DNA of 64,000 bases, taken from positions 1 through 64,000 of the forward strand of contig CAMHQD010000006.1 of the NCBI GenBank assembly GCA_946187345.1, in the 5' to 3' direction. The notes under the pieces were generated by a model. The model was not told the origin of the DNA. It worked only from the letters and a program-made list of their open reading frames with translations, and made no database searches. The stretch comes from an uncultured Porphyromonadaceae bacterium. Lineage in GTDB: Bacteria > Bacteroidota > Bacteroidia > Bacteroidales > Muribaculaceae. Made by a program: the position numbers and the translations under genes. Numbering within the stretch: position 1 is the stretch's first letter; the number at the start of each line of letters is the position of its first letter. Positions 8,502 to 17,600 of this stretch are shown here, one piece after another.

Positions 8502-9637
8502 GCCTGCCGTCGGTCAACTTCTCCACCGGTCAGCGTTACAACAACCGTCCCTTCTCCAAGTATTCGGCAATGGTCAACGGCAGTGAGGTCATCACCGTCG
8601 ATAACCGCAACAGTTACACCGGCACCTACAACATCAGCGCATCGATGCCTCTCTATGACGGCGGGAAAATCAAGAACAACATCGAGTTGAAAAAACTCAA
8701 CACCCGCATCGCCGAGTTGAATGTCGATGCCGCCTCCCTCACCATCGAGGAGGAGATTACGCGCGTCTATATCCAAATCCTCTATAGTCAGGAGGCCGTC
8801 ACCCAAGACGGCGAGCAGATTGCCCTCAGTGAGGCTCAAGTGGAGCGCGCCCATGCCCTGCTTGACGCCGGCCTGCTCAACCGCGCCGACGTGGCGCAAC
8901 TCGAGTCGCAACTTGCCAACGACCGCTACCAACTTGTGGCCGACCAAACTACCCTCGCCGACTATGAACTGCAACTCAAGCAGTTGCTCGAACTGGACGG
9001 CGACACCACTATCACCGTCGCCGACCCCTCCGTCACCACCGATGCCCTCGCGCCGCTGCCAACCAAGGCCGATGTCTATGCCGCCGCCCTTAACTCGCGG
9101 CCGGAGGTGCAAGCCAAGTTGCTCGCCCTCGACCGCAGTTCCATCGATGAGAAAATCGCTCGCGCCGGGCGCCTGCCCTCCATCACCTTGAGCGCCAGCA
9201 GCGGCACCAGCACCACCACCGGCAACGGCAACTTCTTCACGCAACTCAAGAACCAGTGGAGCAACGGCATCGGCCTCACGCTGTCTATCCCCATCTATGA
9301 CCGCGGCGCGACGCGCAACGCAATCTCGCGTGCCCGCCTCGAGCGCGAGAGCGACGAGTTGGCCCTCCAGAACACCCGCAAGCAACTGTGGAAGAGCATC
9401 GAGACCTATCACCTCAACGCCACCGGCGCGCAGCAACGCTATGCCGCCGCAACAGAGCGCGAGCGGGCCGCGCGTGCCAGTTATGAACTCACCAGCGAGC
9501 AGTTCCGCCTGGGTATGAAAAATATCGTTGAACTGCAAACCGACAAAACCGCCCTCTCGGCTGCCGTACAGCAAACCATCCAGGCAAAGTACACCGCCGC
9601 CCTCAACAGCGCCCTGCTGCGCCTCTACGCCAGATAA
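8321..9637 (+). CDS. TolC-family outer-membrane efflux protein
   Basis: A 438-aa outer-membrane channel. A signal peptide covers about residues 1-22 (ALALALATTGAGAKS). Two outer-membrane efflux repeats follow, starting at WTLQQCIDHAKQQN and PTKADVYAAALNSRPEV, with long helical segments rich in Gln, Glu and Ala that form the periplasmic tunnel. It is the first gene of an operon with adaptor, ATPase and permease genes, so it should be the exit duct of a MacAB-like tripartite pump. Its first 60 codons and promoter are duplicated at 45.2 kb. The 441-aa antisense ORF in the track is a shadow of codon bias. Confidence 0.94.
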   Translation: MSQFKIMLALALALATTGAGAKSWTLQQCIDHAKQQNISIKQQRVSVAQAELDVSDAKAARLPSVNFSTGQRYNNRPFSKYSAMVNGSEVITVDNRNSYTGTYNISASMPLYDGGKIKNNIELKKLNTRIAELNVDAASLTIEEEITRVYIQILYSQEAVTQDGEQIALSEAQVERAHALLDAGLLNRADVAQLESQLANDRYQLVADQTTLADYELQLKQLLELDGDTTITVADPSVTTDALAPLPTKADVYAAALNSRPEVQAKLLALDRSSIDEKIARAGRLPSITLSASSGTSTTTGNGNFFTQLKNQWSNGIGLTLSIPIYDRGATRNAISRARLERESDELALQNTRKQLWKSIETYHLNATGAQQRYAAATERERAARASYELTSEQFRLGMKNIVELQTDKTALSAAVQQTIQAKYTAALNSALLRLYAR

Positions 9638-9687
9638 AAAGAGAAACAAGGAACTCCGGGACTCCCGGGAAACCAGAAAACTATAAA

Positions 9688-10844
9688 ATGAAAAAATGGA
9701 TTTACATCGCGCTGGCGGTACTCGCCGCGCTCGCGCTATTCCTCTACTGCGGTCGCAACAAAGAAGAGAAACGCATCTCCTTCACAACCGAAAAGGTGGA
9801 AACCAAGACCATCTCCACCAGCGTCACCGCCACAGGCACCCTCGAGGCCGTGACGACCGTCACCGTCGGTACACAGGTGAGCGGCATCGTCAACAAACTC
9901 TATGTGGACTACAACAGCGTGGTCAAGAAGGGGCAAGTGATTGCCGAACTTGACCGCACCAACCTCGAGAGCGACCTCACCTCGCAGCAGGCCAACCTGC
10001 GCAGCGCTCAGAGCGAACTCGACTATCAGCAGAAGAACTACGCCCGATATGCCGAGTTGAACGAGAAGCAACTCGTTAGCCGTGCCGAGTACGACGTGGC
10101 CCTGCAGAGCCTGCGCAAGGCCCAAGAGCAGGTCAAGGTGGCTCAACAGAATGTGCAGAAGGCGCGCACCAACCTCGGCTACGCCACCATCTACTCACCA
10201 ATCGACGGTGTGGTCATCAGCAAGGAGGTGGAGGTGGGACAAACCGTCGCCTCGTCATTCAACACCCCGACGCTATTCACCATCGCCAAGGACCTGAGCG
10301 ACATGCGCGTGATTGCCAACGTCGATGAGGCCGACATCGGCAGCGTGCGGCCCGGCCAACGCGTCACCTTCCAGGTGGACGCATTCCCCGATGATGTGTT
10401 TAACGGCAACGTGACCCAAGTGCGGCAAAAGGCCACAACCACCAATAATGTCGTCACCTACGAGGTCGTTATCAGTGCTCCAAACGCCGACCTCAAACTT
10501 ATGCCGGGTCTCACGGCCAACGTCACCATCTTCACCCTTGAGATTAACGGACAGTTGGCGGTGAGCAACCGCGCGCTGCGCTTCACCCCCGAGCCGGAAA
10601 TCATCGGCAACGACTACACCGTGCGGGACTGCGAGGGTGAGCACAAACTCTGGACCCTTGACGGCAAAGCGTTCACCGCCCACAAGGTCGAGGTGGGCAC
10701 CACCGACGGCATTCACACCGTCATCACCGGCGGCATCAACTCCGGCGCCACCGTCGTGAGCGACGTCTCGTTCGGTGCCGGGCAGGACGACAAGCAGACC
10801 GGCGGCTCACCCTTCATGCCCGGCCCGCGCAACCGCAACAAAAA

Positions 10845-10848
<4 letters not shown>
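9688..10848 (+). CDS. MacA-like periplasmic adaptor (HlyD/RND type)
   Basis: A 386-aa membrane-fusion protein. An N-terminal membrane anchor or signal helix (about 3-20) is followed by a lipoyl-type hairpin (GTQVSGIVNKLYV), a coiled-coil arm (about 95-160, LTSQQANLRSAQSELDYQQ), the second lipoyl half (TIYSPIDGVVISKEVEVGQ), a beta-barrel and a C-terminal membrane-proximal domain. It links the permease to the TolC protein. It begins 50 nt after tolC and overlaps the ATPase start by 4 nt, which fits one translationally coupled operon. The acidic-free C-terminus (PGPRNRNKK) is typical of MacA relatives. Confidence 0.93.
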
Positions 10849-11585
<737 letters not shown>

Positions 11586-11604
11586 AAACTAACGCGTTTG
11601 GTGT

Positions 11605-11623
11605 GCGGTCACCTCGTGACCGC
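11605..11623 (+). promoter_or_regulatory. leader mini-hairpin before the permease gene
   Basis: A perfect hairpin GCGGTCAC-CTC-GTGACCGC ends 20 nt before the ATG at 11644, followed by ACAAACGACCA directly at the start codon. It lies inside the operon, so it may affect translation or mRNA processing rather than transcription start. Confidence 0.55.
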
Positions 11624-11643
11624 CCCATAGTGACAAACGACCA

Positions 11644-12867
11644 ATGAATATAACTAACTTGTTCAAAATAGCGCTGCGGGCCATCGCCGGCAATAAGACG
11701 CGTAGTTTCCTCACCATGCTGGGCATCATCATCGGTGTGGCGAGCGTCATCACCATGCTCGCCATCGGCCAAGGCTCAAAACTCCAAATCCAGCAGAATA
11801 TCGCCGAGATGGGGTCCAACATGATTATGATTCATCCGGGAGCCGACCGTGGCCCGGGCGGAGCGCGGGGCAGCGCCGACGACTCGCAGACGTTGACCCT
11901 CGATGACTACAACAGCCTGCTGACGGAGGCGAAATATCTCGCCGCCGTCAGCCCCAACGTCAGCAGCGGAGGGCAACTCATCGCCGGCAACAACAACTAC
12001 CAGACGAGCGTTACCGGCGTCAGCCGCGGCTACCTCACAATCCGCCAACTCACCGTCGAGCAGGGCGATATGTTCACCGAGGCCGACGTGAAGGCCGCAG
12101 CCAAGGTGTGTGTCATCGGCAAGACGATTGTCGACAACCTCTTCCCCGCCGGCCCCGACCCCGTGGGACAGGTAATCCGCTTCAACAAGATGCCGGTGAA
12201 GGTGGTGGGCGTGCTCAAGAGCAAAGGCTACAACTCGATGGGCATGGACCAGGACAATATCGTGTTGATGCCCTACAGCACCGTCATGAAGCGCGTGCTG
12301 GCCCAAAACTACCTGCAGGGCATCTATGCCAGCGCCGTGGTGGAGGGTATGACCGACCTGGCCATCAAGGACGTCAAGTCTATCCTCCGCCAGAACCACA
12401 AACTGCGCGAGGGCGACGATGACAATTTCACCATCCGCAGCCAGGAGGAACTCAGTTCAATGATGAGCAGCACAATGGGTATGCTCACCGCCCTGTTGGG
12501 GGCTGTGGCGGGCATCTCGCTCATCGTGGGAGGCATCGGCATCATGAACATCATGTACGTCAGCGTGACCGAGCGCACCCGCGAGATTGGTTTGCGCATG
12601 AGCGTCGGCGCCCGTGGCATTGACATCCTCAGCCAGTTCCTCATCGAGGCGATCATGATTAGCGTCACCGGCGGACTGATAGGTGTCGTGCTGGGTTTTT
12701 CACTCAGTATGCTCATCAAGGTGGGTGCCGGATGGCCGGTCACCGTCGAGTTGTGGACGGTTATCCTCTCCTTTGCCGTGTGTACCGTTACAGGCGTCTT
12801 CTTCGGCTGGTACCCGGCCAAGAAGGCCGCCAACCTCGACCCCATCGAGGCTATCCGCTACGAGTAA
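11644..12867 (+). CDS. MacB-like ABC permease (FtsX fold)
   Basis: A 407-aa inner-membrane permease. A first membrane helix (about 18-42) leads into a large periplasmic domain (about 45-275), followed by three C-terminal helices (about 285-310, 335-360, 370-390). Family signatures are visible: TRSFLTMLGIIIGVASVI near the N-terminus, MNIMYVSVTERTREIGLRMSVGA, and the closing YPAKKAANLDPIEAIRYE. Such pumps use cytoplasmic ATP to drive periplasmic movements that push substrates (antibiotics, peptides, siderophores) through TolC. Substrate unknown. It is followed 23 nt later by its apparent sensor kinase. Confidence 0.94.
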   Translation: MNITNLFKIALRAIAGNKTRSFLTMLGIIIGVASVITMLAIGQGSKLQIQQNIAEMGSNMIMIHPGADRGPGGARGSADDSQTLTLDDYNSLLTEAKYLAAVSPNVSSGGQLIAGNNNYQTSVTGVSRGYLTIRQLTVEQGDMFTEADVKAAAKVCVIGKTIVDNLFPAGPDPVGQVIRFNKMPVKVVGVLKSKGYNSMGMDQDNIVLMPYSTVMKRVLAQNYLQGIYASAVVEGMTDLAIKDVKSILRQNHKLREGDDDNFTIRSQEELSSMMSSTMGMLTALLGAVAGISLIVGGIGIMNIMYVSVTERTREIGLRMSVGARGIDILSQFLIEAIMISVTGGLIGVVLGFSLSMLIKVGAGWPVTVELWTVILSFAVCTVTGVFFGWYPAKKAANLDPIEAIRYE

Positions 12868-12890
12868 TTACTGATTTATAATTGCTTACA

Positions 12891-13937
12891 ATGAAACGCG
12901 AGATTTTTATTCATATCATTTGTTGGGCGGTGGTGATCTTCTTCCCGCTGCTCTTCCTCGGCCAGAACGCGCTGCCTGGCGAGACAATGCCGCGCTTCGT
13001 GCGCTCGCTCGGCTCGCCAATCGCCTATATGGTAGTGTTCTACCTCAACTACGTCGTGCTCGTGCCACGGCTGCTCTTCGGCAACCGCCGATGGCTGTTC
13101 TATGTGGTGAACATCGCGGTGGTGGCACTCGCCGTCGCTTTCATGGCCGAGTGGTGGCAGTTGATGAACACCTTGTTGCCCGACACCGGTCATCACCACG
13201 GGCCGAGGCCGGGCATCAATCCGATGTACTTCTACAGCACCATCACGCTAATGCTCGTGGTGGGACTGAGTATCGCCATCCGCATGACACGCCGCTACCA
13301 CGATGCCGAGCAGGCGCGCATCGAGGCAGAGCGTGACCGCACCGAGGCCGAACTCACCAACCTGCGCAACCAACTCAACCCACACTTCCTGCTCAACACC
13401 CTCAACAACATCTACGCCCTCATCGCCTTTGACGCCGGCAAGGCTCAGACGGCCGTCGAGGACCTCAGCCGTCTGTTGCGCCACGTGCTTTACGACAACC
13501 GTCAGCCGTTGGTGCCGCTCAACAAGGAGGCCGCCTTCATGCGCGATTATGTGTCGCTGATGCGCATCCGCCTCACGGACGCCGTCACCGTCGAGGAGCA
13601 TATTGATGTTGACCAGCGAGACATGACACCCATCGCGCCGCTCATCTTCATCTCGCTCGTCGAGAACGCTTTCAAGCACGGCATCTCCAGCACCGGTCAG
13701 GGCCGCATCTCCATCTCGCTCAAGCGCGACGGCGCGCGCGTGGTCTGCACAATCGTCAACACCAACCACCCCAAGAACAAACAGGCCGACAAGAGCGGCA
13801 GCGGTATCGGCCTCGAGCAGGTGGCCCGCCGCCTCGAACTCATGTATGCCGGCCACTACACTTGGCAACGCGGGCCCTCACCCGATGCCTCCCTCTATTC
13901 CTCCACGATAGCAATAGATGTGGAATGTAGCGAATAA
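12891..13937 (+). CDS. LytS-type membrane histidine kinase
   Basis: Taking the ATG at 12891 (the track uses a TTG three codons earlier) gives 348 aa. Four membrane helices lie within about residues 5-130. The His_kinase domain contains RNQLNPHFLLNTLNNIY with phospho-acceptor His165, and the ATPase domain has LIFISLVENAFKHGI and GSGIGLEQVARRLEL. This is the LytS/YehU family, which pairs with LytTR regulators. It follows the efflux genes and precedes a LytTR regulator, so it likely senses membrane or drug stress and controls this operon. A HHHG stretch near 101 might bind metal, but this is only suggestive. Confidence 0.93.
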   Translation: MKREIFIHIICWAVVIFFPLLFLGQNALPGETMPRFVRSLGSPIAYMVVFYLNYVVLVPRLLFGNRRWLFYVVNIAVVALAVAFMAEWWQLMNTLLPDTGHHHGPRPGINPMYFYSTITLMLVVGLSIAIRMTRRYHDAEQARIEAERDRTEAELTNLRNQLNPHFLLNTLNNIYALIAFDAGKAQTAVEDLSRLLRHVLYDNRQPLVPLNKEAAFMRDYVSLMRIRLTDAVTVEEHIDVDQRDMTPIAPLIFISLVENAFKHGISSTGQGRISISLKRDGARVVCTIVNTNHPKNKQADKSGSGIGLEQVARRLELMYAGHYTWQRGPSPDASLYSSTIAIDVECSE

Positions 13938-13958
13938 GTATTAAAAAAGAGTGGAGTG

Positions 13959-13979
13959 CAAAACGGCCGTGCCGTTTTG
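13959..13979 (+). promoter_or_regulatory. leader mini-hairpin before the LytTR regulator
   Basis: A perfect 9-bp stem CAAAACGGC-CGT-GCCGTTTTG ends 27 nt before the ATG at 14007. The identical stem with loop CTC occurs at 57308 ahead of an unrelated gene. Confidence 0.55.
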
Positions 13980-14006
13980 TGTATCTCCCGTTTTTCCCAT
14001 CAACCA

Positions 14007-14723
14007 ATGGCAACAACAATCAAATGTGCGATAGTCGACGACGAGCCACTCGCCGTCGAGTTGCTGGCCAGTTATGTGGCCCGCATTCCTTTCCTTGAAC
14101 TCACCGGCAAGTACAGCAACGCCACAGGCGCCCTGCGCGGCATCAGTGAGCATCCTGTCGACCTCCTTTTCCTCGACATCCAGATGCCCGAGGTTAACGG
14201 CATGGAACTCAGCCAAATGCTCCCCGAGAGCACACGTGTCGTCTTCACCACTGCTTTCGACCAGTATGCCGTTGACGGCTTCCGTGTGGGAGCCATCGAC
14301 TATTTGCTCAAACCCATCAGTTACGCCAACTTCCTCGAGGCCTGCAACCGCGCCTTGCAATGGTTCACCATGCTCGAGGCGCAGCGTCAGGCCCAGCAGG
14401 CCCCGCCGCCCGCCTCAATCTTCGTCAAAAGCGAGTATAAGCAGGTGCAAATCATGCTCGATTCCATCCTCTACATCGAGGGTCTGAAAGACTATGTGAA
14501 AATCTATACAGACGACAGACCTCGCCCCGTGCTCACCCTGATGAGCATGAAGGCCCTGGAGGAGCAACTCCCCTCATCACAGTTCATGCGCGTCCACCGC
14601 AGTTACATCGTCTCGCTGCCAAAAATTCGCGAGGTAGAGCGTGGCCGCATCGTCTTTGGCGACACCCTCATCCCCGTGGGCGACAGTTACAAAGCCGCCT
14701 TCCAGGAATACATGAACCGGTAG
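14007..14723 (+). CDS. LytTR-family response regulator
   Basis: The ATG at 14007 gives 238 aa beginning MATTIKCAIVDDEPLA; the longer track ORF runs through the leader hairpin and starts at GTG. The receiver domain has acidic pocket DDE (11-13), phospho-acceptor Asp57 (LLFLDIQMPEVNG) and conserved Lys in DYLLKPIS. The C-terminal LytTR DNA-binding domain (about 130-238) shows FVKSEYKQVQI and FMRVHRSYIVSLPKI. It should bind paired direct repeats in target promoters. Last gene of the efflux/two-component operon. Confidence 0.95.
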   Translation: MATTIKCAIVDDEPLAVELLASYVARIPFLELTGKYSNATGALRGISEHPVDLLFLDIQMPEVNGMELSQMLPESTRVVFTTAFDQYAVDGFRVGAIDYLLKPISYANFLEACNRALQWFTMLEAQRQAQQAPPPASIFVKSEYKQVQIMLDSILYIEGLKDYVKIYTDDRPRPVLTLMSMKALEEQLPSSQFMRVHRSYIVSLPKIREVERGRIVFGDTLIPVGDSYKAAFQEYMNR

Positions 14724-14796
14724 AGCAACCTTCACAAGCGGCTCGTCAAGCGCTTGGGTTAGCGGTGGTTGCCGTCGGTGGTGAAATGGTCACCCT

Positions 14797-15426
14797 CTAC
14801 GCAAGGATATTCGAGAGGTTTGTCGCAAGGCTGGCGGCGAGCGCGGCGGGAGAGGTGCCGCGCGCGGCGGCAAGGGCGGCAATCACGGTTTGGATGTCAA
14901 TGGGAGCGTCATCGGTCTCGGCAAGAGTCCGCTCGACAGGCGTCTGGCTCAATGCGGCGGCATTGAAGTGACGGCCGTAAGACAAGAAGAAGCCCGCCTC
15001 AAGCAGCACGCGCGCCACATTCCCGTTGCCGCGGAAGCCGTGCACCACCGCCGCCACGTCATGGGGCGCGGTCTCGCGCCACACGTTGATGAGTTGGTTA
15101 TAGGCCCTCACACAATGGATAATCAACGGTTTGTGGAGCCTCTCGGCCAGCGCGATGTGCCGCCGCAGCACCTCCGTCTGCACCTCCATCGCCGGCCCGC
15201 GCAACGTGTCAAGACCCGTCTCGCCGATGGCCGCCACCTCCAGTAGGCCGGCAGCCCGCTCAAGCGACTCCAGCGCGTCGCGGTAATCATCGGCAAGATA
15301 CCACGGGTGCAAACCCACCGCCAGCCGCGATGACTCCGGCACGCTCACCCCCTCCAACACGCGGCGCGGCGACACGGCAATCAGCGCCTCGCTCGCCTCC
15401 AGGTTGTGGCTATGGCAGTCAATCAT
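14797..15426 (-). CDS. short TatD-family metallohydrolase
   Basis: The ATG at 15426 gives 209 aa; the track ORF extends into sufB. Metal-binding positions are recognisable: HSH near the N-terminus (MIDCHSHNLEAS), the Glu in AIGETGLD, His in LIIHCVRAY, His in VVHGFRGN and Asp in ETDDAPIDI. TatD proteins are metal-dependent 3'-5' DNases or related amidohydrolases. At 209 aa it is shorter than the usual 260, as seen in Bacteroidota homologues. It starts 31 nt after the sufB stop and probably shares its transcript. Confidence 0.82.
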   Translation of the reverse strand: MIDCHSHNLEASEALIAVSPRRVLEGVSVPESSRLAVGLHPWYLADDYRDALESLERAAGLLEVAAIGETGLDTLRGPAMEVQTEVLRRHIALAERLHKPLIIHCVRAYNQLINVWRETAPHDVAAVVHGFRGNGNVARVLLEAGFFLSYGRHFNAAALSQTPVERTLAETDDAPIDIQTVIAALAAARGTSPAALAASLATNLSNILA

Positions 15427-15457
15427 GACAGTAATATGGCTTGTGGGGGAGGAAGGC

Positions 15458-16903
15458 CTATCCCACCGAGCCCTCAAGGCTAACCTGCAGCAGCCGCTGC
15501 GCTTCCACGGCAAACTCCATTGGCAACTTCGACATCACATCGCGGGCATATCCGCCCACGATAAGCCCCACTGCCGTCTCGGTGTCGATGCCGCGCTGGT
15601 TGCAATAGAAAATCTGCTCCTCGTTGATTTTGCTCGTCGTGGCCTCGTGCTCCACAATGCTGCTGTCGTTGCCCACATCAATCACCGGGAACGTGTGGGC
15701 GCCGCTGGTGTCGCTCAGCAGCAGGCTGTCACACTGTGTGTAGTTGCGGCAGCCCTCGGCTTTGGGCGCCACGCGCACTAGGCCGCGGTAACTGTTCTGG
15801 CTGTGACCGGCGCTGATGCCTTTGCTCACAATCGTTGAGCGCGACCGCCGGCCGATGTGTATCATCTTCGTGCCGGTGTCGGCCTGCTGGTAGTTGCGCG
15901 TCAAGGCGACACTGTAGAACTCACCCACACTATCGTCGCCAAGCAGCACACAACTCGGATACTTCCACGTCACGGCGCTACCGGTCTCCACCTGTGTCCA
16001 CGACACCTTGCTGCGCTGGCCGCGGCACAACGCGCGCTTGGTGACAAGGTTATAGATGCCGCCATTGCCGTGCTCGTCACCAGGATACCAGTTCTGCACC
16101 GTGCTGTATTTCACCTCGGCACGCTCCTCCACGACGATTTCGACGATGGCCGCGTGCAGTTGGTTCTCGTCACGCATCGGCGCAGTGCATCCCTCCAGAT
16201 AGGACACGTAACTGTCGTCGTCGGCCACGATGAGAGTGCGCTCAAACTGACCCGTCTGCGCGGCGTTGATGCGGAAGTAGGTGCTCAGTTCCATCGGGCA
16301 GCGCACCCCTTTGGGAATGTACACAAACGAGCCGTCGCTAAACACGGCTGTGTTCAACGCGGCATAGAAGTTGTCGGTATATGGCACCACTGAACCTAAG
16401 TATTTTTTCACAAGGTCGGGATAATCCCTCACCGCGTCGCTCATCGAGCAGAAAATGACGCCCTGCTCGGCGAGGCGCTCGCGATAGGTGGTACGCACGC
16501 TCACGCTGTCCATCACGGCGTCCACTGCCATGCCGCTCAACTGCTTCTGCTCCTCGAGGGGAATGCCCAGTTTATCGAACGTCTTTTTCAGTTCGGGGTC
16601 AATCTCGGTGGCAACCTTTTTCTTGGGCGCGGCAAAGTAACTGATGTCTTGGAAGTCGATTTCGGGCATGGTGATGTGGCCCCACGTGGGTTGCTTGAGC
16701 GTCAGCCAGTGGCGGTAGGCTTTCAGGCGCATCTCCAGCAGCCATTCGGGCTCACCCTTGAGCGATGAGATTTTCCTGACGGTTTCCTCGTTGATGCCTT
16801 TGGGAATGACCTCGGTGTCGATGTCGGTCACAAAGCCGTAGCGGTACTCGCCGCCAACGGCCTCATTCAGTATGTCGTTGCTGTTATTGTTATTGTCATT
16901 CAT
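15458..16903 (-). CDS. sufB: SufB, Fe-S cluster scaffold
   Basis: A 481-aa scaffold of the SUF iron-sulfur assembly machine, normally working as SufBC2D in the cytoplasm. Family features include the N-terminal helical region ([20 protein letters not shown]), the beta-helix core ([39 protein letters not shown]) and the C-terminal region ([37 protein letters not shown]). It overlaps the cvpA stop by 8 nt, so translation is coupled. SufC, SufD and SufS, which usually follow at once, are absent; a TatD gene follows instead. Confidence 0.97.
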   Translation of the reverse strand: MNDNNNNSNDILNEAVGGEYRYGFVTDIDTEVIPKGINEETVRKISSLKGEPEWLLEMRLKAYRHWLTLKQPTWGHITMPEIDFQDISYFAAPKKKVATEIDPELKKTFDKLGIPLEEQKQLSGMAVDAVMDSVSVRTTYRERLAEQGVIFCSMSDAVRDYPDLVKKYLGSVVPYTDNFYAALNTAVFSDGSFVYIPKGVRCPMELSTYFRINAAQTGQFERTLIVADDDSYVSYLEGCTAPMRDENQLHAAIVEIVVEERAEVKYSTVQNWYPGDEHGNGGIYNLVTKRALCRGQRSKVSWTQVETGSAVTWKYPSCVLLGDDSVGEFYSVALTRNYQQADTGTKMIHIGRRSRSTIVSKGISAGHSQNSYRGLVRVAPKAEGCRNYTQCDSLLLSDTSGAHTFPVIDVGNDSSIVEHEATTSKINEEQIFYCNQRGIDTETAVGLIVGGYARDVMSKLPMEFAVEAQRLLQVSLEGSVG

Positions 16904-17456
16904 CGCAAGAACTCTCTACTAATTTCTCTTTACTCTCTACACTTATCGAGTCGCTGGGCAGCGTCTCGAAGCCGAGCACCCGCGGCATCAGGTCCAGTGT
17001 CATCTCGTATGGCTTATTGTCCAGCGCGTGCCGCGTGCTGAATGTCTCGGCGTCGGGCTTCCAGGCCAGCAGCAGGTTCATCACTATACTCAACAGGAAG
17101 GTGTACTTGAACACAAACAACGCGGCGCCACCGGCGCGGTCGAGGCAGCCCATGCCGGTGGCCTTGACCAGGCCACGCAGCAACCTGGAAAGCAACCGCA
17201 GCCCCAGCGTCACCACTAAAAAGAAGATGCTCAACGCCACGGCTTTGGTGGTGATGGAGGCCATCGGCCAATTTGCCGCCTCGGGATTGAGGTGGATAAA
17301 AAGGTCTGTAATCACGTCGCCAAAGAAGATACTGGCAACGATGCCGATAACCCAACTCATAATCGATGCGGTCTGCTTGATGAAACCTTTTGAGGCCCCA
17401 ACCACAAGGGCGGCAAGCACGATTATCAGCAATATAGTGTCAAATAGTGTCATCAA
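16896..17456 (-). CDS. CvpA-family membrane protein
   Basis: A 186-aa inner-membrane protein with four or so helices (about 4-22, 27-47, 66-86, 100-122). Family features include [19 protein letters not shown] at the start and the [25 protein letters not shown] segment. CvpA relatives affect envelope permeability and colicin V export; mechanism unknown. The gene has its own -7 box and a long inverted repeat just upstream, and its stop overlaps sufB. The cvpA-suf order is a familiar Bacteroidales arrangement. Confidence 0.88.
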   Translation of the reverse strand: MMTLFDTILLIIVLAALVVGASKGFIKQTASIMSWVIGIVASIFFGDVITDLFIHLNPEAANWPMASITTKAVALSIFFLVVTLGLRLLSRLLRGLVKATGMGCLDRAGGAALFVFKYTFLLSIVMNLLLAWKPDAETFSTRHALDNKPYEMTLDLMPRVLGFETLPSDSISVESKEKLVESSCDE

Positions 17457-17472
17457 TCTGTTGTTTAGCCTG

Positions 17473-17480
17473 CAAAATTA
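17473..17480 (-). promoter_or_regulatory. TAATTTTG -7 box for cvpA-sufB
   Basis: The minus strand reads TAATTTTG 16 nt before the cvpA ATG. The inverted repeat at 17483-17560 abuts it, covering the -33 region. Confidence 0.6.
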
Positions 17481-17482
17481 CA

Positions 17483-17560
17483 AACACCTCTTGAAAAATC
17501 CCGTAAAATTCCGAAAAAAATTAATCTTTTCGGGATTTTTCGGGATTTTCAAGAGGTGTT
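17483..17560. repeat. long inverted repeat between fadL-like gene and cvpA promoter
   Basis: Arms AACACCTCTTGAAAAATCCCG (17483-17503) and CGGGATTTTCAAGAGGTGTT (17541-17560) pair along 20 bp with one bulged A. It can terminate the upstream porin transcript, and its distal arm lies 2 bp from the cvpA -7 box. Confidence 0.75.
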
Positions 17561-17600
17561 ACTATGTTACTGAATTATGTGCGGGTTAAAAATCCGTGTC

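Noticed and set aside
8324-9649. 441-aa minus-strand ORF antisense to tolC
   Set aside because: Composition (Gly/Ala/Leu/Val-rich, no domain) and perfect overlap with a well-supported gene show a codon-bias shadow.
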